Shown: piece by piece, positions 1 to 6,930 of the stretch
How the letters are laid out: each line of letters opens with the position of its first letter
Position numbering within the stretch: the stretch's first letter is position 1
From: Polaromonas sp. OV174
Lineage (GTDB): Bacteria; Pseudomonadota; Gammaproteobacteria; Burkholderiales; Burkholderiaceae_C
Assembly: GCF_900112285.1 (NCBI RefSeq)
Contig: NZ_FOKZ01000011.1
Span: forward strand, 1-64,000
Direction of reading: 5' to 3'
DNA: 64,000 bases
Position numbers and translations under genes: made by a program
The notes under the pieces: generated by a model
The model's input: the letters and a program-made list of their open reading frames with translations, nothing else
What the model was told of the DNA's origin: nothing
The model's database searches: none

Positions 1-230
1 ATCTCCTGGACGACCTGCCACATCGGCATCTGTCGAAACAGTGCCAGACCGATCACCAGCCAGACCGCGTGGTCGGCTGGCAGCTTGCGCCGGCGAATGG
101 AGGCCTTGCCGGTGGCGGCGAGTGCTTGTTCGATCCAGGCCGGATCAATCAGCGCGCTCAGTTCGTTGATGCCACCGGCGGGCAAGCACGCCAGCGTCTC
201 GTCTAATGTGTTTTGTAAAAAGCTCGACAA
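1..230 (-). CDS. IS4-family transposase, N-terminal fragment cut by the window edge
   Basis: Reading the minus strand from a TTG at 230 gives 76 codons open to the window edge. They include [20 protein letters not shown] and [20 protein letters not shown]. This is the N-terminal domain typical of IS4-family transposases, which precedes the DDE catalytic core. The core would lie outside the window, so I cannot tell whether the element is intact. The start is uncertain because no clear ribosome binding site is visible. The element end probably lies within about 270-320, but its terminal inverted repeat cannot be confirmed with only one end visible. Confidence 0.75.
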   Translation of the reverse strand, partial: MSSFLQNTLDETLACLPAGGINELSALIDPAWIEQALAATGKASIRRRKLPADHAVWLVIGLALFRQMPMWQVVQE

Positions 231-233
231 ATG

Positions 234-266
234 AAAAAGGGAACGTGTTGAACACGTTCCCTTTTT
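234..266. terminator. Perfect 33-bp palindrome, candidate bidirectional terminator
   Basis: A 16-base arm and its exact reverse complement are separated by one base. The outer part is A5 on one side and T5 on the other, so either strand would give a stem (GGGAACGTG/CACGTTCCC, practical loop TTGAA) followed by a U run. It lies immediately upstream of the transposase start. It may shield the transposase from read-through or be part of the IS end. Structure is seen directly; function is inferred. Confidence 0.6.
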
Positions 267-344
267 ACCTTCCTTTGGCTTCGTCAGCTCTTAACTGACT
301 GGCATTGGCCCCAGGGCGCCGTTTTTGCTGGCGCTGCCGCCGGC

Positions 345-1517
345 TCAGACCAGGAAGCGTTGCGCCAGCAGCGCCCAGTAGGCCGCACCTATGGGCAGGT
401 TGGCGTCGTTGAAGTCGTAGCCCGGGTTGTGCACCATGCAGGCACCGGCGCTGTCGCCATCGCCGTTGCCGATGAACAAATAGCTGCCGGGCACGCGCTC
501 CAGCATGAAGGCGAAGTCTTCGCTGCCGGTCACGGCCGGGCCTTGCAGGGTGACGCTCTCATCGCCGACCAACTCCAGCGCCACCTCACGGGCGAAGGCG
601 GTTTCGTCAGGCGTGTTGACCAGCACCGCATAGCCGGGCCGCCAATCGATTTGCGCCTGCACCTCAAAGCTTTCGGCCTGCGCGGCAATCAGCGCCTTGA
701 TGCGCCGCTCCAGCTTGGCTCGCACCTCGCGGTCCAGCGCGCGCACGCTGAGCTCCAAGGTCGCGCTTTGCGGGATCACGTTGTTGGCCTTGCCGGCATG
801 CAGCGCGCCCACGGTGACCACGGCCATCTGCAGCGGGTCTATGTTGCGCGACACCACGGTCTGCAGCGCCATGACGATGCTGGCGGCCGCCACGACGGGG
901 TCGGTGGCGCGGTGCGGCATGGCGCCATGGCCGCCGACGCCGGTGAGCGTGACGCTGACATAGTCCGACGAGGCCATGGCCGCGCCTTCGCGCAGCACCA
1001 GCCGGCCCTGCGCAATACCGGGCATGTTGTGCATGGCGAACACCGCGTCGCAAGGGTATTTCTCGAACAGGCCGTCGTCCATCATGCGCAACGCGCCGCC
1101 GCCGCCTTCTTCGGCCGGCTGAAAGATCAGATTCAGGGTGCCGGAAAACCGCCCGTGTTCGGCCAGGTGCTGCGCGGCGGCCAGCAGCATGGCGGTGTGG
1201 CCGTCGTGGCCGCAGGCGTGCATCACGCCGGCGTGGCAACTGGCGTGCGGCAGGCCGGTGGTTTCATGGATGGGCAGCGCGTCCATGTCGGCGCGCAGGC
1301 CGAGCCGGCGCGAACCGTCGCCGCGCACCAGCTGTCCCACCAGGCCGGTGCCGCCCAGGCCGCGCTCGACCGCGTAACCCCAACCCTCCAGCTTGTCGGC
1401 CACCAGGGCCGAGGTGCGATGCTCGTCAAAAGCCAGCTCGGGGTGGCGGTGGATGTCGCGCCGCAGGTCTACGAAGGCATCGGCCTTCTGCTTCAGCGCT
1501 TCAAGCAAGCTGCTCAT
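345..1517 (-). CDS. M20D-family amidohydrolase (hippurate hydrolase-like)
   Basis: This 390-residue cytoplasmic metallo-amidohydrolase belongs to the family of hippurate hydrolase and N-acyl/IAA-amino-acid hydrolases. Visible metal and catalytic motifs are RADMDALPI (about 75-83), HACGHDGH (100-107), AEEGGGG (135-141), HNMPG (163-167) and, near the C-terminus, SEDFAF and HNPGYDF. Length is usual for the family. The ATG at 1517 lies 10 bases after the preceding Bug protein gene, so the two are probably co-transcribed. This suggests import and hydrolysis of an N-acylated or aromatic amide. The substrate cannot be read from the sequence. Confidence 0.88.
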   Translation of the reverse strand: MSSLLEALKQKADAFVDLRRDIHRHPELAFDEHRTSALVADKLEGWGYAVERGLGGTGLVGQLVRGDGSRRLGLRADMDALPIHETTGLPHASCHAGVMHACGHDGHTAMLLAAAQHLAEHGRFSGTLNLIFQPAEEGGGGALRMMDDGLFEKYPCDAVFAMHNMPGIAQGRLVLREGAAMASSDYVSVTLTGVGGHGAMPHRATDPVVAAASIVMALQTVVSRNIDPLQMAVVTVGALHAGKANNVIPQSATLELSVRALDREVRAKLERRIKALIAAQAESFEVQAQIDWRPGYAVLVNTPDETAFAREVALELVGDESVTLQGPAVTGSEDFAFMLERVPGSYLFIGNGDGDSAGACMVHNPGYDFNDANLPIGAAYWALLAQRFLV

Positions 1518-1527
1518 GGCTGAGCGC

Positions 1528-2508
1528 TCACTGCGGCTGCAGATTGATGGCCTTGGCGATGGCGCGGTAACGCGCGGTCTCGGCCTCGAAGAACTTGCTT
1601 GACTCGGCCAGCGACATGGACGGCGAAACCTGTGCCGCCTGCATGGCCAGCTGCGAGCGCACGGAGGGGTCCTGCAGCGTCCCGCCTATCGCCTTGTGCA
1701 GCCGCTGCACCACGGCTTCCGGCGTGCTCTTGGGCACCATCAGGCCGCTCCAGATCTTGAAGGCAAAGTTCTTCAGCTCCTGGCCTTCGCTGGCGGTCGG
1801 CACGTTCTTCAGCAGCTCGGAGCGCTGCGCGCCCAACTGACCAATGATCTTGAGCCGGCCCTGCTCGGCCATCGCGCCCATGCCGGCGCTGTAGACCAGC
1901 ACGGCGAAGTCGACCTGGCCGCCGCCTATGTCCTGCAGCAGCGGCGCGTTACCTTTGTAGGGCGCGTGTGTCAGCTTGATGCCGGTGCGGTGCTGCACAT
2001 CCTCCAGGATCAGGTGGTACAGCGAGCCCACGCCCACGCTGCCGTAGCTCAGCGGCTTGTCGCCCGACTTGCGCGCCAGCGCGATCAATTCATCGACGCT
2101 GTTGACCGGCAAATCCTTGCGCACCAGGAACACCATCACCGAGTCGGCCAGCGGATGCACCAGGCGGAAGTCCTCGGCTTTCAGCTTGACGGCCGCGTTG
2201 GCCAGCGGCGACAGGATCACCTCGTTCGGCGAGCCCTGGAACAGGTAGTAGCCGTCGGCGGGTGCCGCCAGCACCTTTTGCGCCGCCAGCGCGCCGGCGG
2301 CGCCACCCAGGTTTTCAACGATCACCGGCTGGCCCAGCTCCTTGCCCAGCGGCACGGTGAAGATGCGCGCAATCGAATCGGACGGCCCGCCCGCCGGGTA
2401 GGGCACCATCAGGTTGACCGGCTTGCTCGGGAAGCTCTGGGCGAGGACGGCGCCGCTGGCCAGCAACAGGCCGGCCAGCAAGGCGCTGGTTTTCTGGAAT
2501 GCGTTCAT
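1528..2508 (-). CDS. Bug-family (tripartite tricarboxylate transporter) periplasmic binding protein
   Basis: This 326-residue protein has a signal peptide (about 1-23, ending near AVLA-Q) and the Bug signature VPYPAGGPSD about 15 residues into the mature part. Bug proteins bind carboxylated organic acids and are greatly expanded in Burkholderiales, often without their membrane partners nearby, as here. I chose the ATG at 2508 because AGGAGA lies just upstream and the signal peptide begins there; a longer reading frame to 2550 has no such support. It is the first gene of the pair with the downstream amidohydrolase and is divergent from a LysR regulator. Confidence 0.88.
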   Translation of the reverse strand: MNAFQKTSALLAGLLLASGAVLAQSFPSKPVNLMVPYPAGGPSDSIARIFTVPLGKELGQPVIVENLGGAAGALAAQKVLAAPADGYYLFQGSPNEVILSPLANAAVKLKAEDFRLVHPLADSVMVFLVRKDLPVNSVDELIALARKSGDKPLSYGSVGVGSLYHLILEDVQHRTGIKLTHAPYKGNAPLLQDIGGGQVDFAVLVYSAGMGAMAEQGRLKIIGQLGAQRSELLKNVPTASEGQELKNFAFKIWSGLMVPKSTPEAVVQRLHKAIGGTLQDPSVRSQLAMQAAQVSPSMSLAESSKFFEAETARYRAIAKAINLQPQ

Positions 2509-2640
2509 GGAATGTCTCCTTGGAATACTTGGAATGGGTGGGGGATGCACTTCAAGCCATGCTAGACAGGGCCTATCAATGTGTCCAATGCATTATTTTT
2601 GTGATTACCATTCATATTTCTCATTCAACGCGCGCCAACC
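2509..2640. promoter_or_regulatory. Divergent promoter region between Bug/amidohydrolase genes and LysR gene
   Basis: This 132-base spacer separates divergent genes, and its part near 2580-2630 is clearly AT-richer than the surroundings. LysR regulators usually bind such spacers and regulate the divergent operon. A weak minus-strand candidate (TTGGAC, 18 bases, TAGCAT) can be drawn, but I do not see an unambiguous T-N11-A operator. Confidence 0.35.
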
Positions 2641-3543
2641 ATGAACCTGCGACACCTAGAACACCTGCTGGCCGTGGCCGAGACCGGTTCTTTCAGCCGC
2701 GCCGCCGAACAGCAGCACCTCACGCAATCGGCCCTGAGCCGCAGCATCCAAACCCTGGAAGAGGATCTGGGTGCGCGCCTGATAGACCGCAGCGGCAAAC
2801 GCAATGAGCTGACGCCGCTGGGCCAGGCCGTGGCGGTACGTGCCCGGCGCATGGTGCTGGAGGCGGCCGAGCTGCGCCGCAGTGCCGAGCTGCTCAAGCA
2901 GGGCGACCTGGGCGCCATCCGCATCGGCCTGGGGTCCGGGCCGGGCGCGCTGCTGATGACGCCGTTTCTGATCCACATGGCCCAGCACCATCCGGACGTG
3001 CAGGTCAGCATGTCGCCGGGCGCGACCGAGCTGCAACTGATGCAGCTGCGCCAGCGCACGCTGGACGCGCTGGTGATAGACGTTCGCCGCATCGCGCCGG
3101 CGCCCGACCTGGCCATAGAGAACCTGGCCGAGCTGCGCGCCGGCTTTGTCTGCCGCAGCGGCCACCCCCTGCTGCAGGCTGGCGGACCGGTGTCGTTTGA
3201 GGAACTGCGGCGCTATCCGCTGGCCTCGATACCGCTGAGCGCGGAAGTCGCCCACCGCCTAGTCAACCGTTTCGGTCCGCGCGCCGACCCGCAGCAGGCC
3301 GTGAGCCTGCGCTGCGACGACATCGCCAGCCTGATCGCCACGGTCAAGGCCTCGGACGCGGTCTACCTCGGCATCCTGGCGGCCGCAGGCGCCGGCATCG
3401 CGGCGGGCCAGCTCGCCGAACTACCCACCGAGCCGCCCCTGGCCATAGGCGCGCGCTTTGCCTTTGTCACGCTGGCCGGCCGCACCGAGGCGCCGTCCAT
3501 GGGTTTGTTCCGCCAGTTTGTGGCGGAGCGGTTGCGCGACTGA
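2641..3543 (+). CDS. LysR-family transcriptional regulator
   Basis: This 300-residue protein has an N-terminal winged helix-turn-helix (about 1-60: FSRAAEQQHLTQSALSRSIQ) followed by a LysR effector-binding domain. Length is typical. It is transcribed away from the Bug/M20 pair, the classic LysR arrangement, so it probably controls that pair in response to the transported acid or amide. The effector is unknown. Confidence 0.9.
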   Translation: MNLRHLEHLLAVAETGSFSRAAEQQHLTQSALSRSIQTLEEDLGARLIDRSGKRNELTPLGQAVAVRARRMVLEAAELRRSAELLKQGDLGAIRIGLGSGPGALLMTPFLIHMAQHHPDVQVSMSPGATELQLMQLRQRTLDALVIDVRRIAPAPDLAIENLAELRAGFVCRSGHPLLQAGGPVSFEELRRYPLASIPLSAEVAHRLVNRFGPRADPQQAVSLRCDDIASLIATVKASDAVYLGILAAAGAGIAAGQLAELPTEPPLAIGARFAFVTLAGRTEAPSMGLFRQFVAERLRD

Positions 3544-3557
3544 GGTCGCTCAAAATC

Positions 3558-3615
3558 GCTATTAATTAAATAGCTGTCTGCGCACGCCTGTTATGGGCTA
3601 GAGGCATTTTTAGCC
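3558..3615 (+). repeat. Interspersed repeat, copy A (GCTAT...AATAGC...TGCGC...GGGCTAGAGGC)
   Basis: This is the best copy of a roughly 58-base repeat seen eight times in the window. It has a short AT-rich hairpin head (GCTATT-aatta-AATAGC), then TGCGCACGC, then ATGGGCTAGAGGC and a T run. It lies directly after the LysR stop codon. It is in + orientation like every other copy. Confidence 0.85.
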
Positions 3616-3691
3616 CTAAAAACAAGCCCTCAAACCGATGAGCGGCCGTTTTTCTATGGACAATAGAGCCCTCTGCCTCGGAATTCAAAAT

Positions 3692-3733
3692 GGGAGAGGC
3701 CCTTTCAGCGCCTTGTCTGAAGCCTTCTCTCCC
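3692..3733. other. Nested inverted repeat upstream of the Hsp70-type operon
   Basis: GGGAGAG (3692-3698) pairs with CTCTCCC (3727-3733), and inside it TTCAG (3704-3708) pairs with CTGAA (3717-3721). They form a two-stem hairpin about 100 bases before the DUF2760 start codon. It does not match the CIRCE element. It may be a regulatory site or leader structure; its function is unknown. Confidence 0.4.
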
Positions 3734-3787
3734 GGGCCAAACGACTGAAGCTGGTCGTTCGACCGCCGCTTTTTTAAGCCTCGCACA

Positions 3788-3795
3788 CCCCATTT
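3788..3795 (+). promoter_or_regulatory. Possible heat-shock (sigma-32-type) -10 element
   Basis: CCCCATTT matches the sigma-32 -10 consensus CCCCATNT and lies about 40 bases before the start of the chaperone-like operon. The matching -35 (CTTGAA) is not well conserved at the expected distance (CTTTTT instead), so this is tentative. Confidence 0.25.
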
Positions 3796-3833
3796 CATGT
3801 TCGGCCTCGCGTCGACGCCATCAGGAGCCATTG

Positions 3834-4418
3834 ATGACCACTTCGTCCCCTTCTTTTTTCAAGCGCCTACCGCTCGCCTTCGGCGCCTTCTTCAGCATTC
3901 TGGGCAACGCCGACTATGCCGCCCGCGTGCTGGGCCTGCGCCAGCCAGCGGCGCCAGCACAGGCGCCCGCGCCCGCACAGGCGCCCGCGCCCGCAGCCGC
4001 CCCCGTCGCAGCCTCGCCCCCGGCGCCGCTGAAAGAAGCCAGCCCCGACGCGGCGCTGCAGCTGCTGGCCTTGCTGCAGCGCGACGCCCGCCTGATCGAC
4101 TTCACGCAGGAAGACCTGAGCGGCTACTCCGATGCCGACATTGGCGGCGCCGCCCGCGTGGTGCATGAAGGCTGCCGCAAGGTGTTGCGCGAGCATTTCA
4201 CCCTGGCGCCCGTGCGCAGCGAGGCCGAAGGCAGCCGCATCACCCTGAATGCCGGCTTTGACGCCCGCGCGATTCGCCTGACCGGCAACGTGACCGGCCA
4301 GGCGCCGTTCCAGGGCGCCTTGAGCCACCGCGGCTGGCGCGCCACAGAGGTCAAGCTGCCCCAGCTGGCCGACAGCCACGACGCCAGCGTGCTGGCCCAG
4401 GCCGAGGTGGAGCTATGA
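3834..4418 (+). CDS. DUF2760 domain-containing protein
   Basis: This 194-residue protein of unknown function has a short N-terminal segment, an Ala/Pro-rich linker (about 36-65), then a conserved DUF2760-type domain (LLQRDARLIDF, DLSGYSDADIGGAARVVHEG, and LTGNVTGQAPF toward the end). The ATG at 3834 is preceded by CAGGAG. Its stop overlaps the next start by four bases (ATGA), so it is translationally coupled to the Hsp70-like gene. As I recall the family, DUF2760 genes commonly neighbour such Hsp70 genes, suggesting a partner or cofactor role; this is inference. Confidence 0.8.
   Translation: MTTSSPSFFKRLPLAFGAFFSILGNADYAARVLGLRQPAAPAQAPAPAQAPAPAAAPVAASPPAPLKEASPDAALQLLALLQRDARLIDFTQEDLSGYSDADIGGAARVVHEGCRKVLREHFTLAPVRSEAEGSRITLNAGFDARAIRLTGNVTGQAPFQGALSHRGWRATEVKLPQLADSHDASVLAQAEVEL
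3957..3992 (+). repeat. Two perfect 18-bp tandem repeats in the Pro/Ala linker
   Basis: The unit GCACAGGCGCCCGCGCCC occurs twice back to back and encodes an AQAPAP-type repeat in the linker of the DUF2760 protein. The unit is a multiple of three, so copy-number change would alter linker length without a frameshift. Confidence 0.85.
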
Positions 4419-6268
4419 ACGCCGACCAGCAAGCGCCGCGTTACGCCATAGGCATAGACCTAGGAACCACCCACTGCGCGCTGGCCTATGTGGACCTGCA
4501 GGCCAGCGAAGGCGAGGCCACCAGTTACGGCGTGCTGGATATTCCCCAGCTGACGGCGCCCGGCGCGGTCGAGCAGGCGCCACTGCTGCCCTCTTTCCTC
4601 TACCTGCCACACACCGACGAGCTGGCCGCCGGCGACCTGACGCTGCCCTGGGGCAGCACGCAGGATTTTGCCGTCGGCGAATTCGCCCGGACACGCGGCG
4701 CGCAGACCTCGATACGCCTGGTTTCCAGCGCCAAGAGCTGGCTCAGCCATGCCGGTGTGGACAGGCGCGCCGCCATCTTGCCCAACGATGCGCCGCCCGA
4801 AGTGGCGCGCATCTCGCCGCTGGAGGCCTCCACCCGCTACCTGGCCCACCTGCGCCAGGCCTGGGACCATGCTCACCCCGAGGCGCTATTTGATGAGCAG
4901 GACGTGACCATCACGATTCCAGCCTCCTTCGATCCGGCCGCGCGCGAGCTGACCGCCGAGGCGGCGCGCGCCGCCGGCTACACCTCGCTGACCCTGCTGG
5001 AAGAACCACAGGCCGCGCTCTACAACTGGATCCAGAACAGCGGCGGCCGCTGGCGCAAAGAGGTCAAGACCGGCGACATCATTTTGGTGATAGACGTGGG
5101 CGGCGGCACCAGCGACTTTTCGCTGATTGCCGTGCTGGAACGCGAAGGCCAGCTGGAGCTGCATCGCGTCGCCGTGGGCGACCACATCCTGCTTGGCGGC
5201 GACAACATGGACCTGACCCTGGCCCATGTGGTGGCGCGCAAACTGGCGGCCGAAGGCAAGCAGCTGGACCCCTGGCAAATGCGCGCCCTCACCTACGCCT
5301 GCCGCAGCGCCAAGGAAAGCCTGCTGTCCGATGTCGCGCTGCAGGCCCAGGCCATCGTCGTGCCCAGCCGCGGCTCCAAGCTGATAGGCGGGACTATACG
5401 CACCGAGCTGACGCAGGCCGAGGTGCAAGCCACCTTGCTGGAAGGCTTCTTCCCGGTGGTGGACGCCAGCGCCCGGCCCGCCAGCCGCAGCCGCAGCGGC
5501 CTGACGCAGTTAGGCCTGCCCTATGCGCAGGATGCCGGCGTGACGCGCCATCTGGCCGCCCTGCTGGGACGCCAGGCCGGCGCCACCGCCGAGCTGCCAG
5601 GCTTTGCCGACAAGCTCAACGAAAGCGCCAGCTTTCTGCACCCCAGCGCCGTGCTGTTCAACGGCGGCGTCTTCAAGTCCGACATCCTGAGCCAGCGCAC
5701 CCTGGCCACGCTCAACAACTGGCTGAATGCCGAACAGGCCGAGCCGGCGCGCGTGTTGACGGGCGCCGACATGGACCTGGCGGTGGCGCGCGGCGCCGCC
5801 TATTACGGCTATGTGCGGCGCGGCCAGGGCGTGCGCATTCGCGGCGGCACGGCCCGCGCCTATTACGTGGCGGTGGAGTCCTCCATGCCGGCCATTCCCG
5901 GCTTCGAGCCGCCGGTCCAGGCCTTATGCATCGCGCCCTTTGGCATGGAAGAAGGCAGCGAAGCCGACCTGCAGACGCAGGAGTTCGGCCTGGTGGTGGG
6001 CGAGCCTATGCACTTGCGCTTTTTCGGCTCATCGGTGCGGCGCCAGGACCCGCTGGGCACGCTGCTGGACTTCTGGCAGCCCGACGAGCTGCAGGAGCTG
6101 GGCGAGATCCAGGCGACCCTGCCGGCCGAGGGCCGGCAAGCCGGCGAGGTGGTGCAGGTCAGGCTGCGCGCTCTGGCCACCGATACCGGCACGCTGGAGC
6201 TGACCGCCGTGGCCACCCAGGGCGACGAGCACTGGAAGGTGGCGTTCGACGTGCGCGCCAACAGCTGA
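4415..6268 (+). CDS. Hsp70 family protein (short, divergent DnaK-like ATPase)
   Basis: This 617-residue protein has the Hsp70 nucleotide-binding fold: IGIDLGTTHCALAY (about 12-25), VIDVGGGTSDFSL (225-237) and LGGDNMDL (260-267). The C-terminal part lacks an obvious DnaK-type substrate-binding/lid region and ends in a beta-rich segment. It overlaps the DUF2760 stop by four bases. A second, longer Hsp70-like gene follows after an inserted HNH gene, and the two share the KSWLSHA...R.APILP region, so they are probably ancient duplicates acting together. ATP hydrolysis is expected; client proteins are unknown. Confidence 0.9.
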   Translation: MNADQQAPRYAIGIDLGTTHCALAYVDLQASEGEATSYGVLDIPQLTAPGAVEQAPLLPSFLYLPHTDELAAGDLTLPWGSTQDFAVGEFARTRGAQTSIRLVSSAKSWLSHAGVDRRAAILPNDAPPEVARISPLEASTRYLAHLRQAWDHAHPEALFDEQDVTITIPASFDPAARELTAEAARAAGYTSLTLLEEPQAALYNWIQNSGGRWRKEVKTGDIILVIDVGGGTSDFSLIAVLEREGQLELHRVAVGDHILLGGDNMDLTLAHVVARKLAAEGKQLDPWQMRALTYACRSAKESLLSDVALQAQAIVVPSRGSKLIGGTIRTELTQAEVQATLLEGFFPVVDASARPASRSRSGLTQLGLPYAQDAGVTRHLAALLGRQAGATAELPGFADKLNESASFLHPSAVLFNGGVFKSDILSQRTLATLNNWLNAEQAEPARVLTGADMDLAVARGAAYYGYVRRGQGVRIRGGTARAYYVAVESSMPAIPGFEPPVQALCIAPFGMEEGSEADLQTQEFGLVVGEPMHLRFFGSSVRRQDPLGTLLDFWQPDELQELGEIQATLPAEGRQAGEVVQVRLRALATDTGTLELTAVATQGDEHWKVAFDVRANS

Positions 6269-6287
6269 CGCAAAGTTAGCCCACCTC

Positions 6288-6917
6288 ATGACTCCCAAAA
6301 CCATTCGTTCGCACTTAGCGCCGTACTCAATTTTTTCGAAGCGAAAAACAACCATCGCTCACGCCTTTGCTTCCGCACTGGCGCCTTCGGATGAGTACGA
6401 CGAAGCAAAAATTGAAGCTGCACTTGAGGCGCTTGGCCAGCAAAATTTAAAACAGCTCTCCTGCGTCTATTGCGAAAGGCCTGCGCAAACTTGGGATCAC
6501 CTTGAGAACCTAGTAAAGAACGGCAAGCTAAATGGCTATGGTCACCAGGTTGGAAACCTTGTGCCTTGTTGTCGTGACTGCAACTCTCAAAAAGGGGGCA
6601 AGCCCTTCTGCGACTTCATAAACGCAAATGCAAACCTGACAGATAGCGAAAAGCTGAATCTGATTCATAGACTTGAAGCTCACCTTTCATTGGCGAAACC
6701 CATTGAGCATTCAAATCTGAATTCTGAAGACCAAGAAACGCTCACTAAATTTTTCACATTGCAAACGCAGATTCTCAAGCTCATGGAAAAAGCTGACCAG
6801 TGCGCTCAAATGCTTCGGATACGAAAAATGGCTGAACCATCAGCCTGCCAGGCTGCTCTGTCGGAAGAGTCCTGTCCTGACCAAGCACTGCGGTGCATCG
6901 GCATTACCAACCGCTGA
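6288..6917 (+). CDS. HNH endonuclease-like protein inserted between two Hsp70-type genes
   Basis: This 209-residue protein carries a zinc-coordinated HNH motif: CVYC (59-62), D70-H71, N90, CRDCN (95-99) and K102. These would form the beta-beta-alpha metal site of an HNH nuclease. The rest shows no domain I recognise. The gene is visibly AT-richer than both neighbours and uses AAA/AAT/TTT codons freely, which suggests recent acquisition. The ATG at 6288 has no strong ribosome binding site, and the gene sits 19 bases after one Hsp70 gene and 13 before the next. Nuclease activity is inferred from the motif. Confidence 0.75.
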   Translation: MTPKTIRSHLAPYSIFSKRKTTIAHAFASALAPSDEYDEAKIEAALEALGQQNLKQLSCVYCERPAQTWDHLENLVKNGKLNGYGHQVGNLVPCCRDCNSQKGGKPFCDFINANANLTDSEKLNLIHRLEAHLSLAKPIEHSNLNSEDQETLTKFFTLQTQILKLMEKADQCAQMLRIRKMAEPSACQAALSEESCPDQALRCIGITNR

Positions 6918-6930
6918 ACTCATCTTTTAC

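Noticed and set aside
360..1523. 387-residue plus-strand frame opposite the M20 amidohydrolase
   Set aside because: The minus-strand protein has all catalytic motifs of the family; the plus frame has none.
3692..3733. CIRCE/HrcA operator upstream of the Hsp70-type operon
   Set aside because: The arms (GGGAGAG/CTCTCCC) do not match TTAGCACTC-N9-GAGTGCTAA.
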